The position numbers and the translations under genes are program-made. From Sympetrum striolatum (lineage: Eukaryota > Arthropoda > Insecta > Odonata > Libellulidae): a stretch of 64,000 bases of DNA. Where the stretch lies: the NCBI GenBank assembly GCA_947579665.1, contig OX388349.1, forward strand, positions 74,900,841 to 74,964,840, given 5' to 3'. The notes below the pieces were generated by a model. That model was not told the origin of the DNA and did not search any database. It worked only from the letters and a program-made list of their open reading frames with translations. Below are positions 24,001 to 30,018 of this stretch, in pieces (positions within the stretch are counted from its first letter, which is position 1; the number at the start of each line of letters is the position of its first letter).

Positions 24001-27000
24001 ATATAATTTATTTCTGCAATTTATGTTAAATGTTTGATTCATTTGTCCCCTTGTACCTGTATGAAAACGTTACTTTAAACGTGGTACTGCTTATCCTAAT
24101 GTGATCTTAGAGTATACTTAAATATTCTCAGTTGAAGAAATTTTTCATTCAAAGTATATGAGATTGAATATTGAGTTGGAGCGGCTTTGTAGACTTAATT
24201 GTAACTTACATTTCTTGATATATTGGTTTGGAAAGTCTGGTATTCGCTATTTACCAACAATTATGAAGCATTTGATACGCTCAAGGTTATTACAATGGTA
24301 TTTATGAAATTAAATATCCCTGTTGAGAATCAACGGGTACTTCTGCTAGTATATATATATATATATTGTAACGGAACAAATTATTCGTCCGCCACATCTC
24401 ACAAAAATAAACAAGGTTACTCAATTTAATATTGGGTCCCTGAGTTCGGCGACGGAGGACACCACTGCCCCACCGCGCAATGACCAGTCGAGCGTAAGTT
24501 CCAGAAAAAAAAAGATTTAGGATCCAAATTATACCTGAGACACAATTTATTATTTGATTTAAAACAGAAAATTAATGACAAACAAGAACAAATTCCTAGA
24601 GCCAATTACAATTTGGTCTCCAATTAGGAGCCGCTCTATTTCTAATACCAAATCCAGGGATCACTTGTTGCACTCTTCGTCCTCTGCCGTATTGGGGCTG
24701 GCCGGCAATGACCTCGGCGGCTGTACGCGATCCTCCAAGCAGCTTGATTATCTAGCAAGTCTCCTCTTTTCTTGCGATCACCGTCATTTAAATGGTTTTT
24801 TTGAAAGTCATCCTACACGCACTGTCACCGGTGGCCTTTCTGCTGGCCCTCCAGCGCCACCAACACAGAAACACTTCCACCAATTTCCACACAATTTACA
24901 TAACTCAAACCAACAATAGCGGGGCTTTAAAAAATATCATTGCAATATATAATTCCTTCTCCGGATTCATATTAAATAAATATTCTTAAGAACCAACGTA
25001 TTTTACTTTAAATAGGAGAATTTGCACCCACCTGGCGACAAACTCAGAGACATTTGGTGTCAGTTTCATAAATATGAAGAAGGAAGGGAGCATTTTTCAT
25101 GACCACTACGATTTTGCATTCTCTATCCTACCAGGATGCAGTTTAAAATATTTTCATAACCGTTTAATAAATAATTTGAAATTCCTGCCATACATATCCC
25201 ATAGTGGAGATGCCTGGTGTGGAACCCAGGATCTTTTGTATGTTTTGAATACATAAAGTGCCCTGATAGAAATAAAATTATACTAAGAAAGTCCAAAACT
25301 TAGACTCCGTTATCCCCATCTGAAATGCATATGGTATGTATGTATATGGCTCTCTGGAATCAAACCAAGGAGCATCAGGGAAACTTTAAACAGCATATAT
25401 GAAAAGTATTTACGATCTCTATTCACATACCGAATTTTAAGTTTCTATGTTATTGGGAAAGAGTTTTTAAAAAATCTTTAAAATCATAGCAATTTCTAAT
25501 TTTAGAGATGCCTGGTGTCGAACCCAGGACCTATTGGCGTATGTGAAAACACATTTTGACTTTCTAGGACTTGATCTTATGTAACGCAAATTTTGTAGTC
25601 GCTGTCATACCGGGTAGGACCTTAAATAGGATTCCATTATCCCCGTAAGAAATGCATTGAGGAATGTAAATGACTCTCTGGGATTGAACCATGGACCATC
25701 AGCAATACCTTAAACAGCGTATATAAAAAATATCTATGATCTCTATCTACATGCCGAGTTTCGAGTCTTCATCTTATGGGGAAGTGATTCAAAAAAATCT
25801 TAAAAATCCCCGCAATGCAATTTAAATGGAGAATATTTGCCCTGACCTAGTGTCAAACCAAGGATAATATTCGAATATGTCTTTGTGGATTTCTACAGAT
25901 TTCATATTCAGATCTGATTATCTTCAACTTTCTTTTGGCTTCCTTATACAGACTCCTTTGATGCTGAAAATATCCACAGCTTCACCCTTCCTTTCTAGTT
26001 TTCTAGTTGTTACCTCGGGAAGTTTCTCCCTCACATTAACTTGAAAGTTCCCTTATAAGAGTCCTTTGCTTCAGTAAACATTGGGCCAAATTGACACTGT
26101 TGTAACAATTGCTTGTGAAAAGATGCCTTCCACTGTTTAAATTTTCTTTCCTTCTACTTCCATTCGGCATTGTTGACATGGCCTTACATCTTACAGCTTA
26201 CATCAGTATCAAATTTCCCAGAATATGCAAGAAATCTTACAACCAAGCTGTAACATTTGGTTAGCATGTAGTTTTGATCCTATACTTGTCTCTCTTGCCT
26301 TTCATTTAAATATAGAAGATAAGACGACCCTTCCAAAGAACCATGGAGTCATCGATGCATAACCGCTAAGTCGCCATCACCTATGGCCTATGAAATATAT
26401 TTACTCATTGCCTTATTTTAACTATCAATAAGGATCTCTTGTCTTCTCCTTTTAATCCCCACTCTTCGTGAGGTGAAGTAAGGTTTTTACATATTTCAAA
26501 ATAAAATTCTACTTTTATTTGCAAAATATGGAAACATTTGTTATAAATGATTTGTGATAACAATATCAATGAAGAATTAAAGAAATTGATGGACAAGTCT
26601 TTAGGAAAATAATGTTGTGTATAGTAAAATATGTAGGATTGGCATATTCACTTGCAAACTTCCTTCATTTTCTGAAGAGAGAAAACAGAATATTCTGTAT
26701 TCCTTATATTTTCTTCACTCCCAACTGTAATCAAGAGGGGTGTCACAATTGTTTACAGTTGAGGATAAGTGGAATCATGTGACCGTCTCCCAGCAATGTT
26801 TGGACATGTTCAAGCATAATCTAAGTGAGTTTTGGAGGTGTACTACCAGTTAATGAAAATTAGGCGCATTAATTCCATCCATGGAGGCAACCATGATATT
26901 ATGGAAAAGCAATTAACCTTATCATTCAGAATTACCTTAATTCCAAATTGAGAACAAGGAGCAATCTAAAAAGTGGATTTCCCCTTGCAAAAGTGCTCCA

Positions 27001-30000
27001 AAGAAGTCTATAATTGTTCCATCAGCTGGAAAAGGTGACTTCCATGGCCAAAGTTTAAGGATTTGTATGGTTTTGTATTTAGATTTCCTAGGAAAGGGTA
27101 GAAACAATCACAGGTCTATATAATGTCTCTTTATTGGATACATCTAACAAGAAAATAGAGAAAAGCAAGGGAATTTGGCAAAGAAAAATATTTTCTTTTG
27201 TCTGGACAATGGACCACACATCTGAAATTGCAATGGACAAATTGTGCTACAAACTGCTACCTTATCTTGTCCCTTCTTCCTATTGCACAAACTTAGGAAA
27301 TTGTCTTGCTGGAAGATATTATAAACAAATTCCTATTTTGCAGAGCTCAAAAAAGTTATATATAAGGTTTATAGTAAATACATGTATAATAAATAATGTA
27401 CAGTCCTGGCCAAAATTAATGCAGCACCTCCCTAGCGATCCTTACGGCCGGTGCTGCGTTAATTTTGGCCAGGACTGTACTATATCTTTGTGGAATTTCC
27501 TTGGAACTCTTTCTGCTAATTATTTGAGGTGGTGAAAATCCTATGAAGATTTCACTCACATAAAACACTTTGAGAAATCTTTACATCCTAGTTTGTTAAA
27601 ATAACCTCTTTGTTCTTTTTCGCAGCTAATTGGACGTAACCTCAGTCAGCTCTTCAAGAAGGAAGTTAGTATGACAAACCTTCCGCCAATGTGTATCATA
27701 AAAGCTCCAAAACTGACACCAGTGCTGGATGACATGTTAAATGAAAGTGCTGTCCTCTGCTCGTTGTTTAATGAGGAAAAACCCAAGCCTGAGCCATCAC
27801 AGTAATAGCTCCAGAAATGATTTTAATGCATCAATGCAGACCAGACTGTGATTTTTTTGTTTATGAAGCAGACGGCGAATCAATATCCAACTTTACCATG
27901 GAATTAATTTAGAATTTTGGAGGAACTTGCAAATTTTCTTGTGTGTGTATATATAATTGGAAGAAGGCTTAGAAGGCAGCTTTTGAGGGTGGTGGAGTTT
28001 GCCTTAATTCAGCCTCTTATGTTTCCAGTGGCTTCATTTGTACTCTGGTTAAGGAAAGCATTTCTTGTAAATGTTGTCAATTATCTTTTATAAGCAAATT
28101 TGAACCATTAAAATGGATTAATTTATGTTCAGAAGTAATTAAACATTACACAAGCATTTTTCCAAGCCATAAGAGTGTTCAGCAAGCATTTTATGTTGAT
28201 TAGGGTTCCAAGAATGTTTATCCATGATGAAATTTGTAATTTGTGTGATTTCACTGTTGTTGAGGAAGTGTTCTTCCAGTTGCTCTAAGTCAAGTGTTGA
28301 CAAAATTACCACATCTATCTTGCAGATGGATTTGATGTATCTACATTTTTTATTTATGTTATTTTCGTTACTAGGGCATTTAATATAACCTTCAAAGACA
28401 TTAATGAGAAAGTTGTTTGTCCATTTATTTCTCTTGCTTGTTTCCACATTTTGTTAATAGCTGCTGGCACAGGAAGGCAAACTTACGGACTCAATGAGGC
28501 TTAGAGGAAAGGAGTTAAAGCGATAAAATGTTCACCCAAGATTTTATTGGATTGATATATCCAGAATGACTCCATGGTAATATCATTGTTGAATCATTTT
28601 GCAGATTTTAATGAAACATCACCTCTTTTTGTAATAAATGAGACACCATTTAATCTGTATGTTTACAATGCCTTATAGAGTAATCCTTCATTTTCTTTTT
28701 AGTAGCTTGAGAGCTGCATTTGGTTGTATATTTTTATATCTGTACATTCATATTTGTGGTTGGTGAAATAATTTATCTAAATTATTTTCATTCAATCAAA
28801 GCTTCATGGCAATGATTCTTCATGCCAATAATATTAACAGAAAAAAATCTGGTTTTGATGTAACCCTGTTAGTCATGAAAAGAATTGTCACTAAATTAAA
28901 TATCTGACTTCCTTATTGCCAAATGGGTTTACCTGTCAAAGCAGTTATTAAAATAACACTAATTAAATTTCTTATTTTTTCTGTGTATAGTAAATGTTTT
29001 AGTAAAAGTGGAAAAATAGATGTGGGTTTTCCAGCATTGTAATTATTCATTTTTGGAACTTATTGTTATATAAAGTTAGTCTTTTGCTTTAATTACATCC
29101 TGTATAGTATGATCATAATCTCAATCTCCTTAAATCTATTACCTGAACTGTTAACAGAAGTAAATTTTAGCTTAAAATTCCTTAATGTTTCCCCCACCTT
29201 GGAACATTACATTAGGTCTTTTGCAAATTGTGCAACTTGATAAATTAGTTTTTAGTCCATTATGTTTTTCTCTAATTGCTGTATGATTTGTAAAAAGTGT
29301 TCCTAACATAGAAGATCTTTCAGATTGTGTATCATTTGGCTGAACAAATCCATTTTCACGATGCTCTGAGTATGATTCTTACTGCCCTCTTTAGGTTGAA
29401 CATTAAAATTAGCTTTTAAATTTACCATGAAAAGTGTGTGCATCATACACTGCTGAACATCTTGAGATGATTTCTGTAAATAGGAAGTTTCGGAACAAAG
29501 TATGAAAGTTACATAATCAAATGCAGTATTAAATATCAAATGTAGCAATTGAAAGTGGTCCATTCTGAATTTTATGCAGCTATGCTTCAAAATTTTTCCT
29601 CTTAGTTAATTTGGTTGAAATATTTTGATTTGCTAATTCTTATGCAGAAGTTTATATTTATTGTAGCAAATCTAGATGTGAAAGGTGGAGGAAAATTATG
29701 CATTGTCCTTCAGGAAAATAGTTGCTAGACGGCGTTCCCATTGGCTAATCATTCCCAATGAATAATGTGGAAGTAATTTATAGTTGTAAATAATTGAAAT
29801 TGACTATTTTATACTACTATGACAATATTCTTGGCTATTTGGTTTACCTATTATTTTAGGAGCTGTAAATTTTTATTCGGTCACCCCCTTGAGATGATTG
29901 AATCTTCTTTTGATAATAATAATTATCTTTACCGGTATCTTATATTTGTATAGTGCTCACTGTCATGAATGATTTGTTGTATGTTAGGTAATGTTATTAC

Positions 30001-30018
30001 TGATCAATAAAATTATTT
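1..30018 (+). CDS. XPO5: Exportin-5 gene, C-terminal half (5' end outside window)
   Basis: Exportin-5 is a RanGTP-dependent karyopherin-beta that carries pre-miRNAs and other structured RNAs from nucleus to cytoplasm. Six exons join in frame: <1..59, 307..392, 13169..13458, 15752..15989, 19583..19714, 27626..27805 (TAA 27803-27805). All junctions have GT/AG and matching phases. The translation follows the C-terminal end of animal exportin-5: an RLSxKW segment, HLTREYLDVL, SDLG, a WPDTIVSLKAT...LGGLQAHGHH helix pair, YEVLRP, and a final LIGRNLSQLFKKEV then NLPP. About 327 residues are present here, so roughly the N-terminal three quarters lie upstream. The stop is followed by a long AT-rich 3' UTR. 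AATAAA at 30006-30011 with a GT-rich stretch after it is the likely last poly(A) site; earlier AATAAA copies exist. Exon assignment is by reading and recalled family similarity, not by alignment. Confidence 0.9.
307..392 (+). CDS. XPO5: XPO5 exon B
   Basis: The acceptor is a pyrimidine-rich tract ending CCTCAG at 301-306; the donor is CAG|GTAAAG at 392/393. The exon encodes VYVRLSEKWQYITQL and an acidic tail ending in TDTQ, 29 residues with the split first codon. It ends in phase 0 and joins exon C across a 12.8 kb intron. Confidence 0.85.
655..905 (+). repeat. Possible tRNA-derived SINE
   Basis: Bases 771-850 have a tRNA-like layout. TAGTTGGTAAGA is a loose A-box. A CTTGCCCGGAAAG stretch resembles an anticodon arm. 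GGCGTTGAGTCCC resembles the T-arm B-box. The stretch is followed by A-rich and T-rich tracts. The 5' limit is arbitrary and only one copy lies in the window, so this is a weak call. Confidence 0.3.
993..2072 (-). mobile_element. B-box repeat unit U1 (inverted orientation)
   Basis: Copy of the ~1.08 kb family described under U7, reading right to left. The terminal hairpin GCTTGCATACTGCAAGC is at 1007-1023, and the other end merges into a CTAT microsatellite at 2068-2088. Complementary B-box motifs (TCGAACC type) are spaced through it. It is more diverged than U2 and U3, with several motifs mutated. Confidence 0.75.
2150..3231 (+). mobile_element. B-box repeat unit U2
   Basis: Plus-orientation copy of the ~1.08 kb family. 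It begins with the GGGGATCAAAATTCTAACC type of 5' end shared by U5 and U6. The 3' hairpin GCTTGCAGTATGCAAGC is at 3201-3217. It forms a long inverted repeat with U3 across a ~76 bp AT-rich centre. Confidence 0.8.
3308..4390 (-). mobile_element. B-box repeat unit U3 (inverted orientation)
   Basis: Inverted copy of the same family with the hairpin at 3322-3338. Over long stretches it is nearly the reverse complement of U2, including identical ends around the hairpins, so the inversion looks recent. Its far end carries the other 5' type, related to the CTAT-microsatellite end of U1, U4 and U7. Confidence 0.8.
4633..6089. mobile_element. TIR DNA transposon, non-autonomous, ~1.46 kb
   Basis: The ends carry inverted repeats with core GTGGCCACCRAATGCGAAG at about 4639 and, reverse-complemented, at about 6066-6085. 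Subterminal copies rich in GAAGCG and GAGCTGAG extend inward on both sides. No transposase frame is seen. Flanking sequence is duplicated at 6470-6650 without the insert, which gives an empty-site comparison: the left flank near 4632 and the right flank near 6090 join to resemble the stretch around 6583-6600. The superfamily is unassigned. The left flank ends TTAA but the right flank does not repeat it exactly. Confidence 0.6.
4948..5023 (+). pseudogene. tRNA-like sequence / tRNA pseudogene inside the TIR element
   Basis: The 7-bp acceptor stem GGCTCCC/GGGAGCC is perfect. The T-arm CCGGG-TTTGATT-CCCGG is perfect and contains a B-box-like core. An A follows at the discriminator position (5024). 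The D-arm region is tRNA-like. The anticodon arm is imperfect: a short T/A-rich stem (TTTTC/GAAAG) with a six-base loop, so no anticodon can be assigned with confidence. It could be a decayed tRNA, a SINE head or a recruited promoter. Confidence 0.5.
6264..6465 (+). repeat. Dispersed direct repeat, copy 1
   Basis: This ~200 bp stretch, from AATAATCTC onward to a TAACATATAT...GAAAGAA end, recurs at 7651-7830 with frequent substitutions. It surrounds CATTGACCGTGCAGATAT, which is identical in both copies. No coding meaning is apparent. It is probably an old transposon fragment. Confidence 0.55.
6470..6650 (+). repeat. Paralogous empty-site copy of the TIR element flanks
   Basis: 6470-6595 matches 4490-4620, and 6596-6650 matches 6090-6140. 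Here the two halves are contiguous, whereas in the other copy they are parted by the 1.46 kb TIR element. This gives an internal outgroup for the insertion. Confidence 0.5.
7651..7830 (+). repeat. Dispersed direct repeat, copy 2
   Basis: Second copy of the 6264-6465 repeat in the same orientation. The bases around it (7830-8330) show no recognisable feature. Confidence 0.55.
8443..9519 (+). mobile_element. B-box repeat unit U4
   Basis: Plus-orientation family member with the hairpin at 9489-9505. It is preceded at 8340-8440 by an imperfect palindrome built from GAATCCGGAGAAGCATC and its reverse complement, plus a TAGATAGG microsatellite. Motifs of the GGTTCGANNCC type recur through the unit, some decayed. 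Confidence 0.8.
9579..10654 (+). mobile_element. B-box repeat unit U5
   Basis: Plus-orientation family member with the hairpin at 10624-10640. It is separated from U4 by ~60 bp containing GAATCCGGAGAAGCATC and an AT tract, so U4 to U7 form a head-to-tail array. Confidence 0.8.
10679..11720 (+). mobile_element. B-box repeat unit U6
   Basis: Plus-orientation family member with the hairpin at 11690-11706. It lacks about 38 bp around 11137, exactly where the third B-box sits in its siblings, so it keeps five of the six motifs. Confidence 0.8.
11799..12871 (+). mobile_element. B-box repeat unit U7 (best-preserved reference copy)
   Basis: Six GGTTCGANNCC-type motifs lie at about 11912, 12088, 12258, 12423, 12579 and 12727, spaced 176, 170, 165, 156 and 148 bp. 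Between motifs the text is partly self-similar (repeated CTTCCCGGCA..., GAAACTTGAAATTCGGCAT..., ATTTTTAAG... blocks), so the unit looks like an old tandem array of ~165 bp monomers. It ends with the hairpin GCTTGCAGTATGCAAGC (12841-12857), ACATTTTACTCGT and an AT tract. There is no protein-coding frame, terminal inverted repeat or clear target duplication. The layout (3' hairpin about 10 bases before the end, AT-rich junction, tandem arrays) recalls non-autonomous Helitron-like elements, but the end lacks a CTRR motif. Confidence 0.8.
12890..13058 (+). mobile_element. LINE-like 3' tail
   Basis: A short A/T-rich stretch ends in AAATAAATAAATATT and an (ATT)n run, the usual form of a 5'-truncated non-LTR element's 3' end. 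An inverted CCCTGA/TCAGGG pair lies at 12906-12931. There is no coding remnant. Confidence 0.35.
13169..13458 (+). CDS. XPO5: XPO5 exon C, with Gly-rich loop
   Basis: The acceptor is TATATAG at 13162-13168; the donor is AAG|GTGAGA. The exon encodes EVLDDMLNRHLTREYLDVL, then a Gly/Asp/Pro-rich insert (13231-13365), then LSDLGLLVLRSDATRHAVTL. The insert sits where vertebrate exportin-5 has a variable acidic loop. It is strikingly GC-rich against the AT-rich surroundings. The exon ends in phase 2. Confidence 0.92.
13990..14137 (+). mobile_element. pogo/Tigger-like element fragment (right end)
   Basis: Similar to 18388-18533, the right end of the pogo-like element. Both contain GGCCAAAA.ATCACT and GTACTCGTTWTAAYKGAC, and end in GACTTCTACTG followed by TA. 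Only the right end is present. Confidence 0.45.
14637..15155 (+). pseudogene. CR1-like LINE reverse transcriptase, C-terminal fragment
   Basis: The reading frame encodes the post-catalytic end of a CR1/L2-type LINE polyprotein. Recognisable pieces are LTLTNNLS, KALKKLGFVKS, LVRPHLEYACSVWDP, LEKVQRKAIRFVKN, SVTQML and GWESLEDRRKIQR. A TAG at 14661-14663 breaks the frame where the family has Trp. The frame then runs to a natural stop at 15153-15155. The 3' end is marked by ACATAGACATAGACATAT at about 15208-15226. It is 5'-truncated and dead, inserted in an XPO5 intron. Confidence 0.8.
15600..15640 (+). repeat. Possible pogo-like terminus scrap
   Basis: ATGGACTTCTACCGTATTA resembles the CAGTAGAAGTCC terminus (reverse complement) seen at 14115-14137 and 18510-18529. 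It may be a decayed solo end, and it is too short to be sure. Confidence 0.25.
15752..15989 (+). CDS. XPO5: XPO5 exon D
   Basis: The acceptor is ATTTCAG; the donor is GAG|GTATGT. The split Arg codon is completed by the first G. The translation has ALSWPDTIVSLKATFLAGPL and ends with YEVLRPAFPGVVE. The LQAHGHHE and YEVLRP segments are the clearest exportin-5 signatures in the window. It ends in phase 0. Confidence 0.93.
16622..16698. mobile_element. 77-bp palindromic Tc1/mariner-type MITE, copy 1
   Basis: Inverted ends CACTCCTGGCCAAAATTAA, flanked by TA at 16620-16621 and 16699-16700, the Tc1/mariner target duplication. The arms meet around a CCTCCCTAGCGATCCTA core. Same length and core as 27401-27477. 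Confidence 0.8.
17075..18529. mobile_element. pogo/Tigger-like TIR element (1.46 kb) with nested insert
   Basis: The left end CAGTAGAAGTCCGTTATAA (17075) mirrors the right end ACTCGTTATAATGGACTTCTACTG (18506-18529). TA follows the right end; the left flank reads CA, perhaps a mutated TA. CAG...CTG ends with CGTTATAA are typical of pogo-like elements. No transposase frame survives. A second TIR element lies inside (17262-17808). Confidence 0.55.
17262..17808. mobile_element. Nested ~0.55 kb TIR element
   Basis: Begins TACTGTATTTACTC, AAAAATAACCC and ends with an imperfect inverse (GCGTTATTTTCGAGTATACTCCGTA). Internal GTGCGCATTACTTT and GTGCTCATTACTTT stretches suggest subterminal repeats. The family is unknown. 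Confidence 0.45.
18830..19090 (-). pseudogene. mariner-like transposase C-terminal remnant (minus copy)
   Basis: Reading minus, the sequence decodes to a degraded version of the mariner end. It has an HPLYSLDLALSEFHLF-like block (compare the family's HPPYSPDLAPSDFHLF), an AVRDWLRKK block and a KCVKLYS-like end. Stops and shifts interrupt it. Confidence 0.5.
19100..19330 (+). pseudogene. mariner-like transposase C-terminal remnant (plus copy)
   Basis: The plus frame holds WHAPYRPDSASSDFFPDFF and then QHWQKCIKLYSDHMEM, matching the PYSPDLAPSDFF catalytic-Asp region and the W..C..L.GDYVE end of mariner transposases. It runs opposite to the remnant at 18830-19090, so two fossils lie head to head. 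Confidence 0.6.
19583..19714 (+). CDS. XPO5: XPO5 exon E
   Basis: The acceptor is TTATTTCAG; the donor is CAG|GTATTC. It has 44 codons in phase 0 on both sides. The sequence runs VFKRIPNCNVQELQKLDEKI through VPKGTKMDKVKKEIFKRLTSQ. It corresponds to the vertebrate stretch ending in RRKDQFKRLIAGCIGKPL. Confidence 0.9.
19955..20109. mobile_element. 155-bp foldback (palindromic) repeat
   Basis: Long arms run GGAAATAATCTACGAA... to ...TTCGTAGATTATTTCC and meet around a short core with TTTCGATGATTAATCG. The inner arms carry CCACACGACC and GGTCGTGTGG. Arms are about 65-70 bp with few mismatches. There is no coding content. Confidence 0.75.
20640..21260. repeat. Degenerate ~300-bp tandem repeat
   Basis: Blocks around 20700-20870 and 21030-21150 share CTCTTTTTCAAC, AAAACTCAAAC/AAAACGCATACC, AAAACA.AGACGAC and TCAATTAAATACAAAGT segments. 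A following block resembling AATAGATTATTTAAATCACT recurs near 20972 and 21168. No terminus is clear. Confidence 0.4.
22055..22590 (+). mobile_element. Old, broken B-box repeat (U8)
   Basis: Diverged relative of U1-U7 starting in the GATTTTTGGAAATTTTTTGAGG block, with motifs GGTTCGACGCT (22198) and GGTTCAATTCC (22367). It lacks the first ~250 bp and the 3' end. Confidence 0.65.
22680..24349 (+). mobile_element. Helitron-like composite, 3' end at CTAG
   Basis: The 3' end is diagnostic in form: a hairpin CCC-T-GTTGA-GAA-TCAAC-GGG (24318-24337) lies nine bases before CTAG (24346-24349), followed by T and an AT tract. The same end recurs at 45439-45469. The probable 5' part (22680-22900) has TATA-rich DNA, a GT/GTAT microsatellite and the TTCGCTAAAAACTCGAGAA stretch common near insect Helitron starts. 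Between them lie a B-box-repeat end (23400-23515) and a ~210 bp direct repeat (23541 and 23751), so the interval is composite. No Rep/helicase is seen. Confidence 0.5.
24367..24944 (+). mobile_element. Probable solo LTR (578 bp)
   Basis: Starts TGTAACGG and ends CATTGCA, an imperfect TG...CA inverted end. ATAT flanks both sides (24363-24366 and 24945-24948), though this lies within AT repeats. An AATAAA lies near 24406. It interrupts an old B-box-repeat terminus: the ATATATAATTCC...TCTCCGGATTCAT end continues right after it. The 114-codon open frame inside is not recognisable as a protein. Confidence 0.4.
25020..25900 (-). mobile_element. Old, broken B-box repeat (U9, inverted)
   Basis: Reverse-complement B-box motifs occur at about 25213 (GTGGAACCC), 25358, 25510 (GTCGAACCC), 25681 and 25850, again spaced 145-170 bp. 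It is strongly diverged from U1-U7, which suggests that the family has been active over a long time. Confidence 0.65.
25901..27400. other. XPO5 intron stretch without recognisable features
   Basis: AT-rich intron DNA. No exon, RNA gene or repeat is recognised up to the MITE at 27401. Confidence 0.5.
27401..27477. mobile_element. 77-bp palindromic Tc1/mariner-type MITE, copy 2
   Basis: Ends CAGTCCTGGCCAAAATTAAT, flanked by TA at 27399-27400 and 27478-27479. Same 77-bp length and same CCTCCCTAGCGATCCT core as 16622-16698. Confidence 0.8.
27626..27805 (+). CDS. XPO5: XPO5 terminal exon F
   Basis: The acceptor is a T-rich tract ending in TTCGCAG. The sequence begins LIGRNLSQLFKKEVSMTNLP and continues PVLDDMLNESAVLCSLFNEE to TAA. 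It aligns with the extreme C-terminus of exportin-5 (IGKPLGEQFRKEV, NLPSLF, ETEVLDN). A second in-frame TAG follows at 27806-27808. Confidence 0.93.
   Translation, partial: LIGRNLSQLFKKEVSMTNLPPMCIIKAPKLTPVLDDMLNESAVLCSLFNEEKPKPEPSQ
27806..30018 (+). other. XPO5 3' UTR and antisense open frame
   Basis: AT-rich trailing sequence after the stop. AATAAA at 30006-30011 is followed within 20-40 bases by a GT-rich stretch. A 102-codon minus-strand open frame at 28139-28447 (ATG to stop) reads like a plausible globular segment, but it has no recognised relative and no splice context, so it is not called as a gene. Confidence 0.5.

Noticed and set aside
24575..24919. 114-codon open frame
   Set aside because: Lies inside the probable solo LTR, with no recognisable domain and no splice or start context.
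27134..27535. 133-codon plus frame in the last XPO5 intron
   Set aside because: Runs through the palindromic MITE at 27401-27477, has no recognised relative and no splice phase fit with XPO5.
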